Source: M3007 sp964484205
Lineage (GTDB): Bacteria > Bacteroidota > Bacteroidia > Chitinophagales > Saprospiraceae
Direction: 5' to 3'
Assembly: GCA_964484205.1 (NCBI GenBank)
Contig: CAZAEZ010000001.1
Coordinates: 186,001-250,000, forward strand
DNA: 64,000 bases
The translations under genes were made by a program, and so were the position numbers. Positions 16,787 through 25,669 of the stretch are shown here, one piece after another. The notes below the pieces were generated by a model. It was given only the letters and a program-made list of their open reading frames with translations, searched no databases and was not told the origin of the DNA. Position 1 is the stretch's first letter. Every line of letters starts with the position of its first letter.

Positions 16787-18202
16787 TTATGATGCGTACG
16801 GCGAATCATAACCCAAAATACGGAGCATAGAATTGGCATCCTGTTCCTGAAACACTTCCCAATCCGTAAATTCTCCGTAGTAGTTTTTATCTATCAGAAT
16901 ATGTTTCGGCGAAGGAATTAAGCAATGTTTCAGCCCGCCATAGCCGCTCAGCGATTCTTGATAGGCACCAGTGTGGAAAAAGCCGAGGTAGAGGGGTTCC
17001 TCTTTCTCGTTATAAACGGGAAGGTATACCTGGTTAATATGCGCTTCGGAGTTGTAGTAATCCGCGTTATCACAGCTTATCCCACCGATGTTTACTTTTT
17101 GATATTCCTTGTCCCAATGGTTAATCGGCAAGAGGATAAAACGCTCTTTTATACCCCAACTGTCTGGCAATGTGTTGATTAGTGAATTATCGAGCATATA
17201 CCATTGCTCTGCGTCATTTTGTTGTTTTTTGCCTATGACCGAAAAAATAGTGGCCCCGCTTTCACCGACTGTGTATTTTCCAAATTCAGAATATACATCC
17301 GGCTCCGGAACCCCTTCATCATCACAATATTCTTTGATAAGCCGGATAATTTCATTGACCATGTAGGGATAGTCAAATTCAAAACCGAGGGAGTTCCGGA
17401 TTGGCATGCCGCCACCAATGTTCAGGCAGGTTAGGGTAGGGCAGTGCTTCCGTAATTCACAGTAGGTTTTAATGCCTTTTTTTAGTTCACTCCAATAGTA
17501 AATGGAGTCTTTGATGCCCGTATCAACAAAAAAATGGAGCATTTTCAATTCAAATTTGGGGTTAGGGGCAATTTTTTCTTTGTAAAAATTGAGCACCTCG
17601 CTCTGCCTAATTCCCAAACGGGAAGTATAGAATTCAAAATTCGGCTCTTCTTCTGTTGCCATCCGGATACCAATGGACGCTTTATTCTTTTTGATCAATG
17701 CGTCATGCATGGCCAGCTCGGCTTCATTATCGCAAACCGGAATCACGTTTTGGAATCCCTCATTGATCAAACGGGCGATTCCCTGCGCATAAGCCAAGGG
17801 TTTATACCCGTTGTTAACAATAATGGTGCTTTTGTTGATTTTACCCAAGCGGTACAGGCGCCAAATTAAATCGATATCAAAGGCAGACGAAGTTTCCAAT
17901 TGTGTGCCATTTTCTAAAACCTCATTCAGCACAAAAGCAAAATGAGAACTTTTCGTACAGTAGCAGTAGACATATTTGCCGTTGTAATTATAGCGCTGGA
18001 TAGCGTCCCGGAATAATTTTCGCGCTGTTTGAATTTTCTCACCAATTTTTGGCAAAAAAGTGAGTTTTAGCGGCGAGCCGTATTTTTGAATTAGCTCATG
18101 AATATCAATGTCATTGAAATGCAAGCGATTTTCTTTAAGGCTGAATCCATCTTGTGGAAAATCAAATGTTTGCGCAACTAGATCGAAGTATGTGTTTTTC
18201 AT
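16787..18202 (-). CDS. Arginine decarboxylase-like PLP enzyme
   Basis: A 471-residue fold III (alanine racemase-like) PLP decarboxylase. The Schiff-base lysine is in YCYCTKSSHFAFVLNEVL. It also has LETSSAFDIDLIWRL, FFVDTGIK, LNIGGGMPI (phosphate loop), YSEFGKYTVGESG and GYGGLKHCLIPSPKH near the C-terminus. Proteins of this length and motif order are annotated as biosynthetic arginine decarboxylase in Bacteroidota and make agmatine for polyamine synthesis. They are shorter than E. coli SpeA (about 660). No agmatinase gene is adjacent, so substrate identity rests on similarity. Confidence 0.8.
   Translation of the reverse strand: MKNTYFDLVAQTFDFPQDGFSLKENRLHFNDIDIHELIQKYGSPLKLTFLPKIGEKIQTARKLFRDAIQRYNYNGKYVYCYCTKSSHFAFVLNEVLENGTQLETSSAFDIDLIWRLYRLGKINKSTIIVNNGYKPLAYAQGIARLINEGFQNVIPVCDNEAELAMHDALIKKNKASIGIRMATEEEPNFEFYTSRLGIRQSEVLNFYKEKIAPNPKFELKMLHFFVDTGIKDSIYYWSELKKGIKTYCELRKHCPTLTCLNIGGGMPIRNSLGFEFDYPYMVNEIIRLIKEYCDDEGVPEPDVYSEFGKYTVGESGATIFSVIGKKQQNDAEQWYMLDNSLINTLPDSWGIKERFILLPINHWDKEYQKVNIGGISCDNADYYNSEAHINQVYLPVYNEKEEPLYLGFFHTGAYQESLSGYGGLKHCLIPSPKHILIDKNYYGEFTDWEVFQEQDANSMLRILGYDSPYAS
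17434..17441 (+). other. KOPS-like octamer GGGTAGGG
   Basis: The nearest such site on the left of the dif-like sequence, about 0.93 kb away and pointing toward it. It lies in the decarboxylase gene, on the non-coding strand. Confidence 0.55.
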
Positions 18203-18370
18203 TGAAAAACCAGCTCGTTTGAAATAACTGGTAGAACACGACGTGAAAATAAAGAAAGGTCAAAGTTATGGGCTTTTACCGACCATGAGCCAACCAAAGC
18301 AGCAATAAAATTATTGATACAACGGAGGAAGTTATCAATCACAAAGGCAAAGAAGGCAGGGAAACGTCTT

Positions 18371-18398
18371 ACTTAACATAATATAAATTATCAAGTCA
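18371..18398 (-). other. dif-like XerCD recombination site
   Basis: Read on the - strand, the site is a XerC arm TGACTTGATAA, a centre TTTATA and a XerD arm TTATGTTAAGT. It matches E. coli dif at 20 of 28 positions, with 10 of 11 in the XerD arm. It lies in a 228-bp gap between the convergently placed decarboxylase and TamB regions, outside any gene. KOPS-like octamers on both sides point toward it. dif is where XerC and XerD resolve chromosome dimers at the terminus. Confidence 0.8.
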
Positions 18399-18430
18399 AA
18401 ATGCTTTCGTATGCACCGGAAACTTACCCC

Positions 18431-21400
18431 TTATTTTTTACGCCTGGCCCAGCCGGTTAGCCCGTTTAATAACTCACTGAATGAATCGTATTCTTTTCTG
18501 AAACTTATGCCAAAGCCATAGCGGGACCTCAACGCACCTCCTGCTATGTCGGGCTCCGTCCTTTGATATACTTTCAGACGCCACTGGCGATTTTCTGTCA
18601 TTTGTATTTCCACGGTAACGTCTTCACCTAAAAAGCCATCAACTGTTGATGTACCAGGCTGGCCTAACCCAAATTGGGAGCCCACTTGCACTGTAATTCG
18701 GTCATTGATAAATCCGCTCGTTAGCCGGAATTGCAGTTCCCGGCCAATTTGTGCCAGATTATTTTGACTTGGATCGGCTTGGTCTGTTTGGTTACGGTAT
18801 TCATTATAGGCGACATTGAAATCGATGCTTGAAACGGCCCCTCCAAACCATTCTGAAAATAAGGTAGTTAGATAATTTGAAAATTGGTTACTTAACACCT
18901 GTGTCAAGGTATTAAAAGCCGATGCGATATAATCGCTGCTCTGAATGTTACTGGAACCACCGGATGGCGGGAGAAATGAACCCACGACAACTAAACCAAA
19001 AACCTGCCGTGTTAATTCATTTTGATCCTGCCTAAGCAACGATAATTTACTGTCTACCAGCGATTTAATCTGTCCGGTCACATTTGGAAAACTGAGATCA
19101 AAACTAATGTTTGGCTTAAATAAGTCACCTTTAAGATGCATGGTAACGACCACTTTTGTCGATTTAGTAGCCTCCGAGCTAAGTGTTCCTGTTACTGCCA
19201 GTTCATCCCGAAGCAGATTGTATATCGACGTGTTTTCGGTATATGTAGCATCCAGACTAATTTGCGCTGCATAAGGATCACCGTACCAGTTAATTGTACC
19301 ACCATCGACAACAGTAAAAGGTTTGTTTACCCAATTCAACAATGTGAATAAGTATTCCCCTCTTCTAATTTGATAGTCGCCATACATTTTGAATTCGCCT
19401 TCCCTATTAATGGTTAACCGGATATTGCCCTCTCCCCTACCCTTGATAATATCACCAGCTTGTTCGTCAAATATCAATTGAACCTCCGCATCGTCTGTTA
19501 TGGATAAATTCATTTCCAGGTTTAACCCCCGCAAATCACTCAACACAAATTGTTTCTTGTTCAATGGTTCCAGCTTATCTTTTTGAGTTGCATTGCGGAA
19601 GGTGATGAAATTTGCATCCTGAATATCGGACGAACCCGCCCCCAATGGAATGAATAAGCGCGTATCCCGGCCTGTTGCTGCATCGATATAAATATTTGTT
19701 TTTGAAAATGAGCCTGAAAACCGCGCGGTGAAACTTCCAATTCCCTGCCCATAATACAAGGCGTTGTCATTCGGCAATGTGTTCATAACCAGGAAATTAG
19801 AGCCGATCGATTTAATCTCGCAATCCAATCGCCAATCCTTAAAATGATCATGCCGCAAGCCGCCTGATATAATCGCCATATTTTTTCGGCTTCCATCTAA
19901 TATGGTATCGCCATCGGCCCACAACTGATAATTGGAAAATGAAACCGTTTGATTTGGAATATAAAACATTGCTTTCAGATAATCCAGCTGGAAATGCCCG
20001 TCAACCTGGGCTTTCCCGCGCATTCCCACTCGGCCCGATGGCCCCCCAAGCTGCACTTCTGTATTAATGGTTCCATTGGTTTTTGATATATCCGGGATAA
20101 ACAGTTCTAAAATTTCCATGGGAAAATTGGTAGCTGTTAGCAATGTTTGAAATTCCCCAGGGAGAATTTTGCCCAACTCTTCGGTTTGAATTTCGGCGTG
20201 GCTCTGTGGCACTTTAATCCCTACTAACCGGAGCTGATAAGTGTCGTGATCTTTAAGAAAGATTTTCCACCAGATCGGGCTCTTCAGATTGGCTATTTCT
20301 AGGTTCCCTATCAAACGCCCAAAAGGCTTTTCATTCAGAAAAACAGTGTCCGTTGTAATATAACCTTGCACGTTTTCCATGGCGAACAAATCATGCACCT
20401 CAAAATCGAGGTTATAGATTTGTGCCCGATAGGAAATATTATCAATCTTAAAAAAACGTTCGAGAAAATTTATATCAAAATTCGCCAAAGAGAATCTTGC
20501 CCCCTTTCCCTCATTAAAACTTTCAACAATTATCCGCTGATTTCCATTCATTAAATCGAAACCCCGCGCCTCGAATCGCGTGCTTGAAAACCGTAAATAA
20601 TTGTCGTCCCCCATATACCAATGCTCATCAAATAACGTAATATCGGAAGTATTAAAATGAATTTGCCATAATGAATCAACAGTGGATAAAACGCCTGCCA
20701 AATTAATTTTTTTGACGATAGCACTGGTATCCTCCGTTTGCAAGGAAAAGTTTAGTGAGTTGTCTTGGGCTGTTCCTGACAATGTTACATGGGCCAATTT
20801 TTGACCTTCCGCAAGAAAGGCTTCCGGTACATGAAGTGCAAACGACCCTTTCTCCAAGCGATTTGTCCACCTAAAATCGACACCCTGCAATTGTATTCCG
20901 TCGTACACAATTGCGGGCATTTGAACATGGACGTCTGATGACCCTTGCAATGAATTAATATTAGCCCGAAAATTTAAATTACGAATTGTATCAAGTTTTG
21001 GGTCAATTAATTTAGTCCAACTTCTGGTGTCTTTTATCAAAAGATTTATCTTATAGTTATCATCAATTGCAACAGAGTCTGTAAATGGCCTGCCCCGGGC
21101 TTGCTGTACGAGAGCCGGGAAATATTGTCCATAAAAACGAATCGCATTTTCCGCCATTTTGTCAATAGTGAACTTCCCTTCCATTACACCGGCTGCAATG
21201 TCGGACAATAGAATAAAATAGCGATTGCCATTCGGTAAATTAGAGGCTGCAAAAGTGAGCGAATCTATCTTATGTGTCTGCTCCTTATTTTCAATCAACA
21301 TAAAATCCCGAAGTACAACAGAGCCGCGGAGGTCATTCCAGTTCCGGGCAAATAATTTTATTTTTTGCACATTTCCCGAGAGTACCCAATCTTTTTCAAC

Positions 21401-23398
21401 GAGATTCAGAGCGCCTAAATCCAGGCGACGCAAATCAGCCTGGAAGTCATATTCCGGAATAGAATCTTTCAGGTTAACTGTGCCGTCAAACGTAAAGTCA
21501 ATATTGGGGTCTTTTAAATCCATTTGCCCCTTAAATTCAGACTTTTCAAAACGGCCGTTGAGCCGAACATTTTGATAGTTGTATCCTCTGAAATAAAAGG
21601 AATCCAATACACCGGTTAACTGTGTTTTAATTGTTTTTAACGTCAATCCGGCGCCATTGACAATATTTACCCGGAATGTCGATTTACCGAAATCTGTATT
21701 CCCGGTCCATTTTGCCAGGTTGAACTCGTTCATATTCAGGAACCCGGAATACGTCGCCTTTTCAAGACCGCCGGCAAGGTCCAATTTCATGTCAACCTTG
21801 CCAAATCCGACATCACTGGCCAGATTTCCGTTAAAAATGTGGTTTGTTCCAAAAAGAATCTGGTATGTGCCTTTAAAATTAATGTGTCCAAGCGCTTCAA
21901 ATTGTGCCGGCGCCTTAAAGCCGGGAATAACCCGCTGAATGGTATTCATATTCGTGCGAATACGATCAAAATCAAAGAAAAAACGCATCTGGTCGCTTCC
22001 CTCTGTTATATCATCGCCATCAAAATTTCCCTGGATAAAGGTGTCGTCACCAAAACGAATTTTCAAATCACGTCCATTCAGCCGGTTGATCCGACCGTCT
22101 ACCCTACCCTCAAGTTCGACTACATTATCCCGGTTTCTGACAAAAAAAGGGATGTTTTCTATGTCGGGGCTGAAAAACATAATATCCCCAAAACGGATTT
22201 TTGTAGCCGCATTAAACCGCCCTTCCAGTCTGACTTTATTCGTAAATCTGTTAAAGTCGCGATAGGTATTGTAGCGCATCATGAGTGTATCACCCAAAAT
22301 GCTGCCATTGGTTTCCAGGCGCATGCCAAACAGCGCAGTTAGCGTATCGGAGACCTGTACTTTCTGAGCGCCCAAATGCTTGATTTCCACACCTGATTGT
22401 TCCTGTGCTTCCAAATGTTTCAGGACGCCGCTAAAAAACAGATTTTCATCAGCATATACATTTTCTGCTTCAAGCGCAATGTGCCGAACGGCCATATGAT
22501 TGTAATCGATTACGCTTGGTGGAGTTTGTTTGGATGGCGACAGATCAAAGCGGTTCATCGAAAACCGACTGTCGGTCAGTACCAGTCTGGCAATAGTTGC
22601 ACGTAACATTGCCGCGCGTTCCGCAATTGTATCTAAGGTTATCGAGTTTGATATTTTTTGAGGGGCGGGAGTACCCCGGGCAGAGTTTGGTGCAACAGGG
22701 TATTCCGTTATAGAAAATGCAGCACCATCCAAGTTTACGGATTGAATATCAATTATTTTTGATGGTAAATCCAGGTTGTTTACACGAATGAGGCCACTAG
22801 CAACACCCGCACGCATTTCATTGCCGTTCACTTTGTCTTCCGACAAAAACTGGACATCTTTCAGCCGCAGGTTTTGAATTCGAATGTGGAAGGGTTTGGG
22901 AGAGGGCTTGGGTTCCTTGTCCGTACTGGCGAAATAATCGAGTATAAATTGAAGATTATTGTCGGATTCATTTTCCAGCCTCTGAATATTAAACCGTGCC
23001 CGAATAAGGCTGATCTCGTTAAATTCAAGATTATTATTAAATAACGAAAAAATATTTGAATTAAGCCCGGCCTTGAGTTGTTGGGCATAGAGCAGGGTGT
23101 CGCCCTGCAAATCTTCGACATAGAAACCTTCCAGCAATAGATTATCAAAAAACGAAACGTCGATATGTTGAATACTTACTGTCGTTTTGAGTTCTGACTC
23201 CAGGTAATTGGTAACCCGAGTAATCAACCAGTTTTGAACAAGCGAAGATTGTAATACGAAATAAAGAAAGACCACGACAATGACTACTCCAAACAAGATA
23301 TTCTCCACCCGCCGCCAGGTGCGTCGGAGCAGCGCCGACCATCTCCCTGGAATTTCCGGCGAGTCGGTTGATTGGTGTGGTATATCGCGTTTATCCAT
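18431..23398 (-). CDS. Translocation and assembly module protein TamB-like
   Basis: A 1655-residue protein. One N-terminal membrane segment (ILFGVVIVVVFLYFVLQSSL, residues about 35-55) is followed by a very long region of repetitive beta strands as in AsmA/TamB proteins (for example ENEISLIRARFNIQRLEN-type repeats). The C-terminal DUF490/TamB domain holds VQLIFDEQAGDIIKGRGEG, GEYLFTLLNWVNKPFTV, GGTINWYGDP and SNQFSNYLTTLFSEW. TamB-like proteins span the periplasm and carry lipids, or aid assembly of outer-membrane proteins. The length is normal for Bacteroidota. No tamA/bamA neighbour is in view. Confidence 0.88.
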   Translation of the reverse strand: MDKRDIPHQSTDSPEIPGRWSALLRRTWRRVENILFGVVIVVVFLYFVLQSSLVQNWLITRVTNYLESELKTTVSIQHIDVSFFDNLLLEGFYVEDLQGDTLLYAQQLKAGLNSNIFSLFNNNLEFNEISLIRARFNIQRLENESDNNLQFILDYFASTDKEPKPSPKPFHIRIQNLRLKDVQFLSEDKVNGNEMRAGVASGLIRVNNLDLPSKIIDIQSVNLDGAAFSITEYPVAPNSARGTPAPQKISNSITLDTIAERAAMLRATIARLVLTDSRFSMNRFDLSPSKQTPPSVIDYNHMAVRHIALEAENVYADENLFFSGVLKHLEAQEQSGVEIKHLGAQKVQVSDTLTALFGMRLETNGSILGDTLMMRYNTYRDFNRFTNKVRLEGRFNAATKIRFGDIMFFSPDIENIPFFVRNRDNVVELEGRVDGRINRLNGRDLKIRFGDDTFIQGNFDGDDITEGSDQMRFFFDFDRIRTNMNTIQRVIPGFKAPAQFEALGHINFKGTYQILFGTNHIFNGNLASDVGFGKVDMKLDLAGGLEKATYSGFLNMNEFNLAKWTGNTDFGKSTFRVNIVNGAGLTLKTIKTQLTGVLDSFYFRGYNYQNVRLNGRFEKSEFKGQMDLKDPNIDFTFDGTVNLKDSIPEYDFQADLRRLDLGALNLVEKDWVLSGNVQKIKLFARNWNDLRGSVVLRDFMLIENKEQTHKIDSLTFAASNLPNGNRYFILLSDIAAGVMEGKFTIDKMAENAIRFYGQYFPALVQQARGRPFTDSVAIDDNYKINLLIKDTRSWTKLIDPKLDTIRNLNFRANINSLQGSSDVHVQMPAIVYDGIQLQGVDFRWTNRLEKGSFALHVPEAFLAEGQKLAHVTLSGTAQDNSLNFSLQTEDTSAIVKKINLAGVLSTVDSLWQIHFNTSDITLFDEHWYMGDDNYLRFSSTRFEARGFDLMNGNQRIIVESFNEGKGARFSLANFDINFLERFFKIDNISYRAQIYNLDFEVHDLFAMENVQGYITTDTVFLNEKPFGRLIGNLEIANLKSPIWWKIFLKDHDTYQLRLVGIKVPQSHAEIQTEELGKILPGEFQTLLTATNFPMEILELFIPDISKTNGTINTEVQLGGPSGRVGMRGKAQVDGHFQLDYLKAMFYIPNQTVSFSNYQLWADGDTILDGSRKNMAIISGGLRHDHFKDWRLDCEIKSIGSNFLVMNTLPNDNALYYGQGIGSFTARFSGSFSKTNIYIDAATGRDTRLFIPLGAGSSDIQDANFITFRNATQKDKLEPLNKKQFVLSDLRGLNLEMNLSITDDAEVQLIFDEQAGDIIKGRGEGNIRLTINREGEFKMYGDYQIRRGEYLFTLLNWVNKPFTVVDGGTINWYGDPYAAQISLDATYTENTSIYNLLRDELAVTGTLSSEATKSTKVVVTMHLKGDLFKPNISFDLSFPNVTGQIKSLVDSKLSLLRQDQNELTRQVFGLVVVGSFLPPSGGSSNIQSSDYIASAFNTLTQVLSNQFSNYLTTLFSEWFGGAVSSIDFNVAYNEYRNQTDQADPSQNNLAQIGRELQFRLTSGFINDRITVQVGSQFGLGQPGTSTVDGFLGEDVTVEIQMTENRQWRLKVYQRTEPDIAGGALRSRYGFGISFRKEYDSFSELLNGLTGWARRKK
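19435..19442 (-). other. KOPS-like octamer GGGTAGGG
   Basis: The nearest such site on the right of the dif-like sequence, about 1.04 kb away and pointing left toward it. It lies in tamB. Confidence 0.55.
22102..22109 (-). other. KOPS-like octamer GGGTAGGG
   Basis: Points leftwards. It lies in tamB, on the coding strand. Confidence 0.5.
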
Positions 23399-23415
23399 GG
23401 CCTAGGTATTCAAAC

Positions 23416-23452
23416 AAAAAAGTGTGGAATCCGTTTGCTTCCACACTTTTTT
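23416..23452 (-). terminator. Hairpin terminator upstream of tamB
   Basis: Two perfect 14-nt arms (AAAAAAGTGTGGAA and its complement) surround a 9-nt loop. It stops transcription of the coiled-coil gene, so tamB should have its own promoter. Confidence 0.85.
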
Positions 23453-23496
23453 TAACTGCACTGCTGCGTTGAAATCAGCATTTTTTCAACATAACA

Positions 23497-24420
23497 TTAT
23501 CTGAGGCGGAAGCTGGAAGCTCCAAGAAGTCCCTTGTCACAATAAATGGCAGCAACATAATTGCCTGCCTTTAATTTATCCTCCAGTTTGTATGCAAACG
23601 ACAACCTTTGCGTAGGCTCTAATACCGCTTGTTTAACTTGCTGTGCAATGATCTCTACCGGTCCTGTCGGGGCAAATACTGTTGCTTTAATGGGGTTTTT
23701 TGAGGTTACCGGGTTGCCTTTGTCATCCGTAATGGCCAAATAAAGTTTTTGTGGTCCCTGGTACGAATCGGGCACATCGGCCAGGTCGAAGCTGATTAAC
23801 AACTCCCGGGCGCGCCGGGCTTTAGCGGTTACTTTATCGTTCCGACGCTCTACTTCAACGCGAAATGAGGTTGCTTTAAACGTCGCGGATTGTGTTTTCC
23901 GGATTTGTTCTTCAAGTTGTTTCGCCAAATCGGTTACCTGACCACTCAATTGCTCCTTATCGCCTTTCAACTGTGTATTTTCATCGGTAAGGCGTTCATT
24001 TTCTTCCCGGAGTTGTTGGTTTTCCTGGCGAAGCACCGTGATAACCGTTTCGTACTCGGTTTTTAATTTTTCAAGACCGGCAATCTGATCCTGTAATTCC
24101 TTAAGGTTTTTATAGGAAGTCGCTTTTAACTGCTTGATGGATATTTCTTTTTGCTCAATAATGGCCGCCGTATTCGTAACCTTTCCTTGCAGGTTTTCAT
24201 TTTCGGTACGCAAATCAGTATAGGCAAGCGACAAACTGTCTAATGCGCTTTCGACATTAGCTTTTACCTGTATCAACGAGTCCATAACGATTTGTCGGTC
24301 ATGACTTTCTGACATCATTGATTTTGATTTTTGCCAAAAAAACCAGCCCAGGGCAGCGGAAAGCAACAACAAAATGGTCACGATGATCGCGTAAATGCGT
24401 GCGTTTGAATTTTCATTCAT
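23497..24420 (-). CDS. Membrane-anchored coiled-coil protein
   Basis: A 307-residue protein from ATG 24420 (a TTG at 24444 is possible). One membrane segment (IYAIIVTILLLLSAALGWFF, residues 9-28) is followed by a long coiled coil (residues about 45-190, with LRQENQQLREENERLTDENTQLKGDKEQL-type heptads). A beta-rich C-terminal domain of about 110 residues contains LLISFDLADVP and LYLAITDDKGNPV. The protein would sit in the inner membrane with its coiled coil in the periplasm. No family is recognised. A terminator separates it from tamB. Confidence 0.7.
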   Translation of the reverse strand: MNENSNARIYAIIVTILLLLSAALGWFFWQKSKSMMSESHDRQIVMDSLIQVKANVESALDSLSLAYTDLRTENENLQGKVTNTAAIIEQKEISIKQLKATSYKNLKELQDQIAGLEKLKTEYETVITVLRQENQQLREENERLTDENTQLKGDKEQLSGQVTDLAKQLEEQIRKTQSATFKATSFRVEVERRNDKVTAKARRARELLISFDLADVPDSYQGPQKLYLAITDDKGNPVTSKNPIKATVFAPTGPVEIIAQQVKQAVLEPTQRLSFAYKLEDKLKAGNYVAAIYCDKGLLGASSFRLR

Positions 24421-24550
24421 AGTATAAAATTTATAAGTTGGCAAATGTTTTGTCGTCCCGAAAACGTTTGGCAGCAGATCGTATTATGTCAACTACCCGA
24501 CGTGCATTAAGTTTCTGGATAAATTGCCGTCAACGGACCCGGAGACACAA

Positions 24551-25141
24551 TCAACCAGTTGCCGCAGCCAGTTCCTCCGGGGTATTTACGTTGGAGAGGA
24601 TTTCCGGATTTGGCGGCTCCAATAAATGTACACCGGCAATGCTTAATGTTTTACGGGCGCAACGTTTTTTTTCATGTATCCGCTGCACAACAATGTTACG
24701 CATCCTGGGCTCCCAGATTGCCAGCAATGGATCCGGAGAGCCGTCGCTAAATGCCGGCGCACGGAAAGCAGTGGCAGGCAAGGCAGGTTGCCGGTTTTGT
24801 ATCAAATATTCCAAGGTCGGCATATCCAACAGGGGCATATCGCAGGCAATCACCAGCCAGGCAGCATCAGGGTGCTCGCAAAATGCAGAATAAATAGCAC
24901 CAAGCGGACCCTGATCGGAAATTTGATCCACAATCAACTTGTAACCGGTCAATTCAAAGGCCTGGTCCGGCCGGCAAGAAATGTAGGTATCCACACCCAA
25001 ATCTTCCAGTAAATCAACTAAATATTCCCGCTGCGGTTTTCCATGCCACGGAATCAATCCCTTGTCGTGCCCCATCCGTGTTGAATGCCCTCCGGCTAAC
25101 ACCAGGGCCTTGAGTAATGGTGGATTTTCTGATTTTCTCAT
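24551..25141 (-). CDS. mobA: Molybdenum cofactor guanylyltransferase
   Basis: A 196-residue nucleotidyltransferase. The N-terminal LVLAGGHSTRMGHDKGLIPW is the MobA signature loop, and Asp in CDMPLLD is the metal ligand. LVDQISDQGPLGAIYSAF and NVNTPEEL near the C-terminus also match MobA. It transfers GMP from GTP to molybdopterin to give the MGD form of the cofactor. It follows moaC with an ATGA overlap. If the cell makes MGD, it should have DMSO-reductase-type enzymes outside this window. Confidence 0.92.
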   Translation of the reverse strand: MRKSENPPLLKALVLAGGHSTRMGHDKGLIPWHGKPQREYLVDLLEDLGVDTYISCRPDQAFELTGYKLIVDQISDQGPLGAIYSAFCEHPDAAWLVIACDMPLLDMPTLEYLIQNRQPALPATAFRAPAFSDGSPDPLLAIWEPRMRNIVVQRIHEKKRCARKTLSIAGVHLLEPPNPEILSNVNTPEELAAATG

Positions 25142-25614
25142 ACGCGCTTAAAATCTTTTTTCCCGCCTGTTTTTTCCAGCAGGCAGACTTCCTGGATTAC
25201 AATTTCCGGTGAAAAAGCCTTACACATGTCATAAATCGTCAAGGCCGCAATGGAAGCGCCGGTGAGGGCTTCCATTTCAACGCCGGTTTTACCCGTACAA
25301 ACGGCCTGGCATTCGACGCGCACAAGATTCTGCTCAGTCAACCGAATATCAATTTTGCAATTATCCAAACCCAACGGGTGGCAAAGCGGAATCAAATCAC
25401 CAGTCTTTTTAGCTGCCAAAATGCCGGCTAAAACGGCCGTTTGAAATACGGCTCCTTTTGGCACTCTGATTTCACCGCCCGTCAAATGCTCCAAAACGAC
25501 AGGAGGCAGTTGAACCAAAGCCTGCGCGCGGGCCATCCGCCGGGTAACCGGCTTGCTTGCAACATCAACCATGGTTGGGTTTCCGCTAGAATCAAGGTGC
25601 GTGAATTCAGGCAT
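25138..25614 (-). CDS. moaC: Cyclic pyranopterin monophosphate synthase
   Basis: A 158-residue protein with the full MoaC signature: MVDVASKPVTRRMARAQA, KTGDLIPLCHPL and VEMEALTGASIAALTIYDMCKA. MoaC converts 3',8-cyclo-7,8-dihydro-GTP, the MoaA product, into cPMP. It is first in a two-gene operon with mobA and is divergent from moeA, with 55 bp between them. The length is normal. Confidence 0.95.
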   Translation of the reverse strand: MPEFTHLDSSGNPTMVDVASKPVTRRMARAQALVQLPPVVLEHLTGGEIRVPKGAVFQTAVLAGILAAKKTGDLIPLCHPLGLDNCKIDIRLTEQNLVRVECQAVCTGKTGVEMEALTGASIAALTIYDMCKAFSPEIVIQEVCLLEKTGGKKDFKRV

Positions 25615-25669
25615 ATGCTTACTTTTCCGCTCAAAATTAGTCAGGTTTAATTAAAAAGAAGATTTTGAA

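Noticed and set aside
18203..18430. The decarboxylase-tamB gap as a replication origin
   Set aside because: No DnaA-box cluster or dnaA/dnaN/gidA genes; the dif-like site and octamer polarity point to the terminus instead.
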